Below, piece by piece: positions 1 to 9,881 of a stretch of 64,000 bases of DNA. The position numbers were made by a program, and so were the translations under genes. Position 1 is the stretch's first letter. The number at the start of each line of letters is the position of its first letter. Source of the DNA: Sclerotinia nivalis (Eukaryota; Ascomycota; Leotiomycetes; Helotiales; Sclerotiniaceae); the NCBI GenBank assembly GCA_029531795.1, contig JAPEIS010000003.1:2976001-3040000 (forward strand), read 5' to 3'. The notes under the pieces are model-generated. The model was not told the DNA's origin and did no database searches. It was given only the letters and a program-made list of their open reading frames with translations.

Positions 1-1064
1 CGCATCTGTAACTGTCGATGTTGGTTCGTAAAAGGGAAGACAGTTGGTACGTTGTTTCTAGGAAAAGGAAGTAAGTATTGTACTCGTAGGGAAATAAGAA
101 ATAGCGGTTCAAGAGAGTACGATATATTGGTAGGATTACTGTTGCATAAATGAATGTTTGATCATCTGCACAATCTTTTTTTACCGTGTTATACCATTTT
201 CGAATGAATGGAAAGAGCGTTTGGTGAATAGACAGTGTCTATACTGTTCGGGTTGTCGTCTTATATATGGGACAGAGGGAGGGTGTAACGTTGTCGTAGC
301 TAAAACGGGTTATACATACACAGTTACCTATCTACTCACATGGTTTCCGTGTAAACAGGCTGATCTGTTGGATCTTCTTGAATGGAATTAATCATTCGAT
401 GAAAGTTGCAATGGAACTCTTTTTTGCCTGTTAGGACAATTAGCTGCCAAAGTAGGTTTAGATTCAATGACGGCCCTTGCTACCTTCATAGCTTCCTAGC
501 TTATTCCCCCGCAATGGACCACATTTCCCCGCATTCCTTTCAATCAATTGGCTTATTCTGTTTATTGATTGACCGAGGAAAACAGAGAGGCCGTCTTGAT
601 TCTTTGGTCGGTGATACAAGAAGAAGAAAAAAAATCAAACAAAAGCTTGGAAATGGGGTGAAATGGAAGTAAAATCATCCGACCAAATATCAAATATGAT
701 GAAATTGTCACGATACACATTTATTTCATTTTATTGGAGGTTTGAAGGTCCGATTGATGATGCAGTGAGATGAAGAAATGCAAGCCTCTCAATGCAGTGC
801 GATAGGATGGAATCTTCGGTGCACAAGCCATCAAGCTCAAACACATTCACGTGATGATCTAGAACCAATTTCTGCCCTCAAATGTATGCTCGATTTTGTT
901 CTACAAACAGTCTGTGGTAGTATTCTACAGAATTTTATCATCATTAAAGCTCAAAACATGTCCAATCTTGCCCGTCAATCATATCAAATCATCACATCAT
1001 ATCCATCCCATCCATAATCCACGTCTTCCGGCCCATTCTTATACAACCTCATCGCTAACCCCCT
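1..1064. other. Intergenic, no gene seen
   Basis: Only short overlapping open frames without domain or splice support. It includes the 3' flank of the coiled-coil gene that ends at 1065. No RNA gene or repeat was seen. Confidence 0.5.
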
Positions 1065-2060
1065 TCATTCCTTATCAAGACCAAATTTATGATGAAGATC
1101 GTGAATTTCCATATCTAGCTCAAACGTCCTGGCTTGCTCTAGGTCGAACAATCGCTGGTACTCCACGGCCCGGTCACGGTGGCGGTGTTCTTCCACTATA
1201 GTTTGCAGCAATTGGTGTTGCCTAGCCCTGCCGGTGATCTCTTGATTCCAAACTCTATCTTGCAACATATTACACTTCTCCTCCAGCCCCTTGTTATTGT
1301 GTACCATCTCGTTAAGGCGTTCTTCGAGAGCCATGGTAGCCTTTTCGATTCCCTTGGTAACTCTATCTTCCTCCATACGAGCGTTCGTTCTGCTGGCGTT
1401 GTTGATAGCTTCAGAGTCACGCAAGCTGGTTTCCAGTGACTTAATCGTCTCGGCACAGTTAATATGATCTTCTTTTGCCTTTGCGAGTGCTTCCCGAGTG
1501 CTTTCGAGATCGCTGGAGTTCGTGGTCAAAGCTGCTGTAGCTATGGACAGCTCTCGCTCCTTTTCCGCCAAATACGCCGTCTTTTTGGCCAGATTGTTGT
1601 TACTCTTACCCAAAGCCTTTTGTAAATCCCGCTTGGTCCTTTTTAATTCAGCATTAGCCTGCTCAGCCTTGGTGGTAGTAGCTTCCAGATTGGCAGTCAA
1701 TTGTGCAAGTTCCTTCTTGTGCCAGCCTTCCGCGTCTACTTTTGATTGATGAAAGACTCTTTCGCCTGCTGTCGCTTCTGCTCGAAGTCTCTTGATCGTT
1801 TCTTCCAATCTGCTTGTCTTGTGTTCTGCTTCTTCTTTTGCAAAACGAAGCATTGTGGCATGTTCCGAATGACGCACTCCCCCTTGTAGTTTGCTGATCT
1901 CTGCTTTTGCTTCCTCCAGCTCAGCCTTTTTCTTCTCTGCCTCCCTTTTTAGATCTGATATGGTGCTGTTTTGGCTCTTTCTCTTCGCTTCGGAGACTTC
2001 TAGCTTCCCTTCTGAGACCTTCAACTTGACTTCCGAGATTCCCAGCTTGGCTTCAAGGTC

Positions 2061-2077
2061 CCTCTCCCTAGCTTGAA
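2061..2077. repeat. Target-site duplication of copy A, left
   Basis: CCTCTCCCTAGCTTGAA, identical to 3029-3045; it borders the tandem TTGA-type tail of the element. Confidence 0.9.
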
Positions 2078-3028
2078 TTGATTGATTGATTGATTGATTG
2101 ATTTAACGTCTACACTGAGTCTAAGACTATCTAGGACGGCTAGGGGCTCTATGAGCTCCTAATTGATGCTATAGGGAGTTGTATATTAGCTAATATACAA
2201 TTTGTATAATTTGGGTTTCTTTTCAATTTTTGAAATGTTGATTGAGGGTAAGTGAAAATTAATACTAAAGAACAAAGCTCGATATCTTCATCCTCTAAGA
2301 TTTTTCCTTTTTTGCTCTTTCTTTACTTTTTGCTAATTAAAGTATCCTATTGATATAATCTTCTTCTTCGACCCAATCTGCTATTCCGATACCCACTTCC
2401 CACAAAAATCAAAAGTCATCTCCATCAAGATTATCTCCAGTACAGCAAAAGGGTTCTTATACTAATGAAAAACAACTAAAAGATACTATTCTCCTTAGCT
2501 CAAATTTATTCATTAGTTCTTTTGTATATCTTCCTAAATGTAATGATCTTCAACTTTGTTTGAATGTAAATAATCGAAACCGCCGAATGAAATATCGATC
2601 GTTTGAATGTAATAATCGTAATGTTAAAATGAATATATTTTTGATAATCGATTATCGAAAAAAGGTATAAAATGCGAATAAAACAATAGCAAATTCCGTA
2701 TCGAAAAGATTCTTCTGAAATAGAAAGGATTTACTAAACGTATCATACCTCATATTGAGGTAATAATCGATAGCAGATATTGAATCTAACCAAGGCTTTT
2801 GTAATCATCATCTGTATTTTGGATTGATATTCGTTCATCCTTTCGAAGATATTGATACTGTAAAATCGTAATAACCCCTCCATCGTGAATATCGTAATCG
2901 GGAAACCCTCTCTCTCTCTTCCAATATATCCGATTCCATCAAATGATTCAATCTTAGCTCTGCAGACTCTCAATAGAGAGCTGGAGGTTCGTAGAGGGCA
3001 CTACGTACAGGTGTTGAGTCTTCGCCCT
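2078..3028 (-). mobile_element. SINE-like/non-LTR element, copy A
   Basis: A 951-bp insertion inside exon 2 of the coiled-coil gene, in the same orientation as the gene. On the minus strand it starts with AGGGCGAAGACTCAACACC and ends in an (ATCA)n tail next to the duplication. It is flanked by a perfect 17-bp direct repeat. Variable-length target duplication plus a short tandem 3' tail is the signature of target-primed (non-LTR) retrotransposition. It is homologous over its 5' 130 bp and 3' 190 bp to the copy at 4882-5746. No reverse transcriptase is encoded, so it is non-autonomous or a truncated LINE. Compared with the other copy it has many G-to-A and C-to-T differences (RIP-like). Which family it belongs to is unknown to me. 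Confidence 0.8.
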
Positions 3029-3045
3029 CCTCTCCCTAGCTTGAA
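3029..3045. repeat. Target-site duplication of copy A, right
   Basis: Second copy of the 17-bp sequence seen at 2061-2077. Upstream of it (minus strand) the exon codes for the N-terminal part of the coiled-coil protein. Confidence 0.9.
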
Positions 3046-3255
3046 GTCTTTCCACGTTTTGTAGTTCAATACTATCCCTAAACTGGTTGATTAGGCCGAG
3101 ATAGCCTTGCGTTCTATGGTAAAGAGTCCCAAAATAGTCGATATTCTCCTGTGGAACATTGCACTATCGTATAAAATTAGCTATGGCACAATATCAACGG
3201 GAATTTAGAGACTTACATCATAGAGAGCTATAAGGGGATTCGGAGCTCCAGACAT

Positions 3256-4867
3256 CTTGTGATAAGGATTCCTACTCCAAGGCTTTTGAAGGGTAGATTT
3301 GGAAGGTATCGAATCTTTAAAGGAGGCAAATTCTGTGGAAGGACTTGGTATGCTTAGAGGATGATTGTTGTAGTCAAGAAGAAAGCAATTGGCAAGGCTC
3401 AAATATGTCCTATCCAAATTGCTTGAAATTAGGGTAATCTCGGGATGTAGTTTTCCAATCTCCGAAAATACAATCTAGTACAGCTGTTAATGACCTCTTC
3501 ATATTGAAGTAGTTCTGTGGTGAATAACATAAAATGAATCTTGATCTATGCTCAAAGTCTACAAGACTAACTGCATTGTTCTAAAATGAGATATCATAGT
3601 TTTCTTAGGACATTTTGTTGAATTGAGAAGTTCATTGTTAGATCTGACTAGGATAATGAGGACAGTGTCTAGACTTAGCATCGCTATTGAGCTATTCCCA
3701 TCTAATCAGTTGGGGTTAGGCCTTCAATTATCTGACTAGAATATAAGGAATGAAAAAAAGTATTTACTTCTAAAAGAGAAACTGAACTTCTTTTATCTCA
3801 TTAGTAAACTAGATATAACCTTTCTTCATTTTGAATTATATATATATAGTATTCTCATCTCCTCATTCAAGATTAGATCTTCGAATTCTATTCATAAAAA
3901 GTACTATAAGATTTCTATCTCAAAAGTCAAATATGAATTTATTTGATCTTGTTTTTAAAAAATACTATAGAAAGCTTCTAGTTTGAATAGTATAGCATAC
4001 AATTAGTCTTCTTTAATTAGATTTCATATATATACTATTCTTGTTTTTTATTCAAGATTGTATATTTCTCGATACTCTTTCTTAACAAATATATCATAGA
4101 CTATTGTCCTAGACTATGATATAATACTAGCTTCTTACTTATTTCAAAAAACAATATTGAAATTTTCTTGTCTTAGTATTATAATATATAATCCTTTCTT
4201 ATTTATACTCAATACTATATGTGTAGATTTTTCATCTCATTGTTCAAAATTAGATGTCCCTCAAATACCTTATCATTGAAGAAAACCCCAAGACTCTCAG
4301 TCAAGAAGTATCAGATATAGTAATCTATTTTTGATTCTCTTAACAAAAACACCAAAGTGTTCTCATTCAGGTATTACAATATACAAAGAACCTCTTGATT
4401 GAAAAACAAATATCATATCTATATTTTGCTCATCAATTCATTCAATATAAGACTTCTTTAATTCTCTTCTCATCCAAAGTATAATTCAAATCTTTCTTGA
4501 AAATATAATCTCCACCCGGAGTACAAAAAGGCAAAGCTTCACTACAATTTGTTCAGGATGTTTATCAAGTGATCTGTACATCAACAAGATACCAACTATC
4601 TCAAATAAAATAGGAGTAATTGTGTTACTTCTGACTGTCTACAATACTAAGGTTTGTCAAAAATATATATCAATGGTGCAATTCAGACATAGGGATGGGA
4701 TGACAACAGAGGAATAGCAAGAAAGTTCCAAGGATAATTGGTTGCCAGCTTCTTCATTGATGCTATTTTGCGAGACAACCTTTGTAAGACTTTTTAAGAA
4801 GTGCTCTAGGCGCGTATATGGAAACAACTAGCTTTAGAAGCTCTCATTGGATTTTAGAGCTATGTAT
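3256..4867. other. AT-rich intergenic DNA
   Basis: The upstream flank of the coiled-coil gene, strongly A+T rich with TATATA runs and no supported gene. The open frame reading into exon 1 from about 3417 has no ATG before 3255. Confidence 0.5.
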
Positions 4868-4881
4868 ACGGCATTATCGAG
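4868..4881. repeat. Target-site duplication of copy B, left
   Basis: ACGGCATTATCGAG, repeated exactly at 5747-5760. Confidence 0.9.
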
Positions 4882-5746
4882 GAGGACAAGACTCAACACC
4901 TGTACGCGGTGTCCTCTACGAACCTCCAGCTCTTTTATTTAATTATTAGAGTTTGCAGAGCTAAGTTTGAGTTATTTGATGGAGTCGTGGTGATTGGAAG
5001 AGGAAGAGGCACCCGATCGCGACGTTTTTTGTCTCCGAGTTGGTTGATGGCAAAGGCCAGATCTCGGTTTTTTTGACAGTTGCATTATCGGATTGTGCTT
5101 TCTACAATACTACTTTTATTACGAAACAGAGGACAACACCATCATCTACAACAATATACTACAAAATCATCTCCAAGATCCCTTTGGGGCATCGGGCGCG
5201 ATTTATCAAATTCGGTTTTAAGGTTCAGGCCTTACCTTCTTCGATTCGAATCGAAACAACAACAATTCATATACTTGGAGGAGCTGTGTGGAACGACCCG
5301 AGCTAATAACGTATCTGCTATAGAATTCGGTGGAGGATATACTACATATAGGATTGGGGCACCTTGTAGGATCAATATCTCTATGGTTTGGAGGGTTCTA
5401 TGAAGTCGATATTAGGCAAGGTATGATTGTTGGGAAGTTACGAATAGGATAAAGAGTTGATGTGAAGGAAGGTTGTTTGGATTTGATTGATGGAGGGATC
5501 GGATTTGGAAAATCATGAGTGTAATGCTTTGATTGGTATTTTTATCTTTATATGCAATACCGTATAGAGGTCAGGCTTTGCTCCCCAGTATTAGTTTTCA
5601 CTTCCTTTATCAAAAATATATACAAACCTGTATGCTATTTAAATAGCACTACCCATAGCCATCTGTTAAGAGCTCGATTGAGCTCTTAACCGTCCTAGAT
5701 AGTCTTTGACTCAGTGTGGACGTTAATTAAATCAATCAATCAATCA
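4882..5746 (+). mobile_element. SINE-like/non-LTR element, copy B
   Basis: An 865-bp element in the opposite orientation to copy A. It starts GAGGACAAGACTCAACACC and ends with an ATCA tandem tail, flanked by a perfect 14-bp duplication different from that of copy A. Both copies share a short conserved coding-like stretch (RVCRAK.E.FDG near 4945-4990 here), so the element may descend from a protein-coding LINE, but no full ORF is present. It is less A+T rich than copy A. Part of its interior reads as open frames at 5040-5403 with no recognised domain. Confidence 0.8.
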
Positions 5747-5760
5747 ACGGCATTATCGAG
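5747..5760. repeat. Target-site duplication of copy B, right
   Basis: Second copy of the 14-bp sequence at 4868-4881, directly after the ATCA tail. Confidence 0.9.
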
Positions 5761-7366
5761 AATTCTCAAGTTAAAATTATGCATTCATTTGTAAGTGGTG
5801 AGTGAATGTATTCACCTCAGCAGAGACAAACATAAGAAATCTGTTTATTAATAGCAAATTGTAGTTCGAGTTTAAATTGATAGATAGATATTATAGTCCA
5901 AGATGATTCTTTGAATTATACGCGGCTTTGGCACAACCGAAGTCTGTGGGGGAATTGTGTAGCTGCGGAAAATTTCAGTCACCACTTTCAAGAATTTTTC
6001 GGGATGAAGAATTGATAGTTGGTGGATAGTCTGCAGGATCATCCTGGGAATCTGGAAGTGTTAAAGATTGATGAAGTTAAATCACGTGTAAGAATCTTAT
6101 CCCGAGGAGAACCAGATATGAGGAGTCTGTTCTCACGAAAATAATGTATGTGATATTGAATATGATGAACGATATATCGACTCATAAAGAAGAGCTGGCA
6201 AGAAGAGAAAGATCGCGTATAGAAGATGGGATATATAATATAGATCAACTACATGTCTATATATCATAGATATGTGCTACCCGAGCACCGTGATGCTAGT
6301 GTATTGTGTTTCCAATGGTCTAGACTACCGCCATGATAATCCAAATGTAGATAAGCAGATTTATGTTATTCTAGCACCTTAAAATTCTTTTTAGGCCTCC
6401 GGTACATTCACTTACCTCGTCTGCGGTTGGATTGGTATAAGCAATCTTTATGATTGAAATTTTGAGTTATGAGACGTCAATATGATACCAGTGATTAAGT
6501 GAACACTTGGAATCTCAACTTAGCTGTATAAGAGTATTGTCCTGAGAAGCTTCTGTTGCAGATTTGGTGATCAATTAAAATGAGTGAATGCAGTAAACAC
6601 AGCCAATATCGTTCAATATCCCGGGCTGCAGTCTGAGTTATCGAAAGTGCCCTGGACTCAACATTGACTTGTAATTAAATGAAAAAGCTTAAGTCAAGTC
6701 TACAACTTAGGGCTGCAGGAAAAATCATGTATGGAGTTGTGGTAGATGAAGTTATGTAGAGAAGTCCAGATACACTTGAAATAAATGCGCAAAAGTGTTT
6801 ATACTTATTTTGTGCAAGAGGATGGAGAAAACTGGCTGCAAAGTCTTATATGTATGCACATAGTTCGTGGAGCTGTATGCAACAACGATAGATCAGTCAT
6901 TTTTGAGAGTTTCCAAAAAATGGTGTTTGACAGCATCAACACAGGAGGAAATTTAGTTTGGAAAAAACAAAATATCAATGAACTTGATACGTTGTTCATT
7001 GCTTGCAAAACAGTTTCCATTGTCCGCTGAATTTGGTGTTTTCAGCGAAATCAAAGTGAAAATTATAATCAACAGGAATGCTACAAAATACGTGATTGGA
7101 TTCTTGCTAAAGAAAAGGAAAAGATTGCGAATACAACGAATTTTTTTTATATACACTGCAGATTTTGGGAAATAAAACAGAAAACAGTAAAAACAGGCGC
7201 AGTGAGCAAACAATACTCCAATACCGAAACCATCATAAACCATCTCATTCCAAAGCCGCGCAAGCTCTGAGATGTGTAGTGAAGGGAAACAGTAACAACA
7301 AAAAATAACTAAAAGATAAAAAAACACACATGGGAAACTATAGCTGCCGCTCATAAATTCACTTGC
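5761..7366. other. Intergenic, no gene seen
   Basis: Several short frames overlap on both strands between 6785 and 7354 but none has a domain, splice signals or a paralogue in the window. Probably includes the 3' UTR of the leftward gene ending at 7367. Confidence 0.5.
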
Positions 7367-8886
7367 CTAGTACGCATTTGAACCACCGCCCGGCTTGCGC
7401 TCAGATCTACTCGAGCTTTCTGGCTTGGACTTCCTAGGATCAGCTGGAGTTCTTAGTGTCGTCTTCGAGCTTTTCTTAGGTGGCGGTCTTTGATTGTCAC
7501 TACCGGATGAATCCGGTGCTCTAGTACTAAGGGAATCCGTTGTATCTGCTCTCTTTCTTGACGATCCTGTAGTTGCAGTTTCTTTCCCTCTACTTCCCAC
7601 TTCCGGGTTCTTTCCAACGTTGGCTCGCGATGGCAAATCGGTGCGCGGTCTGCTGTCTGTGACGTCTCTCTCGCGGTGGTCGCTCTGGCGAGGCTTTGGT
7701 AATGTCCTGTAAGGAAGCTCGGGACTTGAACTTGGCAGTGGCTCCTGTCTTGTTCGAGATCTTCGCCTTTCCCTTTCATGCCTATCGGATGTTGTGTTGG
7801 TTTTTCCACCTCCACGGCTTTCTCCTCTTTCAGATGGAGGATTAGTTCGCTCTCGAGTAGCACTGCGTGAGGCACTTGACTGTTGCGTAGATGACCTGCC
7901 GGAGGCTTCAGTTTGCTTTCCGCTGTGTTTGGAGGACCTTGGAGCTGTATCAGTTCTTCTGTTCCTGCTCATGTCCCTATCAGTTCTGTCAGTTTTTCTG
8001 CCCTCACTTTCCGTCCCATCCCTGGTCTCAGTCCCTGTTCTCGATCTTCCTCCAGCTCTTTCATCTCCTGTCCCAGTATCACTGCTTGTAGTAAGTGCGT
8101 AATCCGAGCCTGTGGGATTATCCTTAATGAGACGAAACGCGGTTCTCAAAATAACAGCATCGCAATCCAAACCCGTGTCTTTATACTCATCCCAAGTCCG
8201 TTTATCCGGCTCCCACAATCCCACCAACTTGGCATTTTTCATATCTCGTGACCTACTAGGTTTTTGCATAACCCATACTCTCATAAGTGTGGATACACAT
8301 GTAAGTGCATATAAGAATGGTATTTCCTTGTACTCCTCCAACCACTGGCGACAATATCCTTCTACTTGCTCCTCCAGCGCCGCCATCCTACCTTTTGTCA
8401 TATCTTCCTTATCTTCCGGGTGTCTTTTGGATTCAATCATCATTAAACCAGTTTCGAGATAATGGACATTTGTATAAGCCAAAAAATTGTCCACTTGCTT
8501 TTCAGGACCATGCCTTGGAACGACTCCTTTCTGCGATTTGTTTAAAAATCGCTTTTCAGGAAACTCGGCAGCGATAAATCGCTCAACGAACCACTGTCGC
8601 AGATTCCTTCGATCGATTCCCTTTAATATCATAAGTTGCAGCAGCTTCCAGGTAATCGCGTGCAAGGCGATAACCAATAAGTCCATGATTTACCCATGCT
8701 CTTCTATTCACACTATTTTCCCAATCTTCTAAAGCATATTTGTACACGGTCTTCTTCTCTATCTTCGAGAGCGAGTCTGATGTCTCCATACCACTTCACT
8801 AACTGTCTTCGGGCTTCCTTTTGTTCTTCCCTTACCTCGTCATCCACGGGAGGATTTGGTATTGGAGATGGTGCCCTCTTCGACAT
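7367..8886 (-). pseudogene. Unrecognised protein with Ser/Thr/Arg-rich tail; frame broken twice
   Basis: The natural start appears to be the ATG at 8886 (MSKRAPSPIPNPP). That frame stops after about 57 codons. The next frame (from about 8762) continues protein-like text such as WVNHGLIGYRLARDYL, then stops at 8583. A third frame, open from about 8625 to 7367, carries QWFVERFIAAEFPEK and the rest. One-base shifts near 8755-8765 and 8618-8624 would join all three. The N-terminal 200 residues look globular and helical; the C-terminal half is a disordered Ser/Thr/Arg/Asp-rich tail. I do not recognise the family. An alternative for the second break is an intron at 8693-8594 (GTAAAT donor, ACAG acceptor, phase 0), but it would remove the conserved-looking segment and lacks a good branch site. 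Broken gene or sequencing indels cannot be told apart here. Confidence 0.55.
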
Positions 8887-9881
8887 TTCTTTAAGTGGAT
8901 AAAAGATAGGCTATCCTATAGTCAAGGGTCAGTATACATGGAAGGATAATAACTAGGACCAAGGGAAGCAATTTGAACCTCTGTACTTACAAATTTACTC
9001 AAAAAGTATTAAATCAAGTTGTCCAGAACTCTTGATTCAGGAAAATAAATTCGTTTCTTATTGTGAAAAAACAGTTACTTCGCTAAGCTCCAGTCGTATA
9101 TAAAATCTGTACTATGAATCAATGAAGAGCTTCGCCGGGGTAGCCCTAATTATGTTAAACTCCCAACTTTTCATATGGATAATATCCAACAAATACATGG
9201 CCGATAGGTCAAGACCCAAAAGAACTTCTCACAGCGTTGATGTACATCTTCAGAAGTAAAGGCCCTGACCAGGCCACTGACGTCCATTCTACAGGACCAA
9301 AACCAACACTGAACTATTATTTTGGCCGAATTGATGTATCACATACATCCCGTTATAGAATATAGAGACACACAACGGGTCTTCTAACATCACTATGACT
9401 AAAATCGGCCCAAACTGTTCATTATGCAATTTGAAAACAATTGTGCACAGCCTATGCCATAATTATCACTCGAGTCGGTCGCCAACAGATCGCCCCGAGA
9501 GTGACCTTATTGCTAACACGAGTCTTGAATTGTGTTTTGAGTTAAGGTGTTATGTTGGAGGGTGTAGCACATTTGGATAATCGCCGATTAGAGCAGGATA
9601 AGTTCAATGAGGGGATATATATTTGGAGGGCAAGAAAATGAACGCATGAGATGAGTGTAGGCACTTTTCCATTACACTATCAATGAATATTCTTGCTCCG
9701 CGAAATTATAACCTCATACAAATTCATTCTATAACGACGACTTAAAATCAAATGAAAAGGCGTTTCCTATGCGTAAATCCCCTGGCTTTGTGAAACTATC
9801 CCATCCATAATCATAATCATAAACATTAACCAAATCCCCATAGCCCACTTAGATACAAACATTACAACACTTAAATCCTCA
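8887..9881. other. Intergenic, no gene seen
   Basis: Between the start of the leftward gene at 8886 and the stop of the protease gene at 9882. Nothing recognisable. Confidence 0.5.

Larger units (their letters stand above)
1065..3255 (-). pseudogene. Coiled-coil protein gene split by a retroelement
   Basis: Without the insertion the gene reads as 384 residues. Exon 1 is 3255-3217 (ATG at 3255, begins MSGAPNPLIALYD). A 68-bp intron at 3216-3149 has a GTAAGT donor, GCTAAT-like branch and CCACAG acceptor. Exon 2 is 3148-3046 joined to 2077-1065. Removing the element and one copy of its 17-bp duplication restores frame exactly (39 + 1116 nt). Residues from about 30 onward are a long Glu/Lys/Ala-rich heptad coiled coil with no catalytic domain that I recognise; a structural or scaffold role is inference. 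As it stands, translation crosses from exon 2 into the element and stops after about 24 foreign codons, losing most of the coiled coil. No in-frame ATG lies upstream of 3255 in the open stretch. The insertion must be young, because the 3' 339 codons are still open. Confidence 0.8.

Noticed and set aside
2078..5746. A single 3.7-kb TIR DNA transposon
   Set aside because: The two inverted ends belong to two separate insertions, each with its own target duplication and tandem tail; the middle contains genuine host exon sequence.
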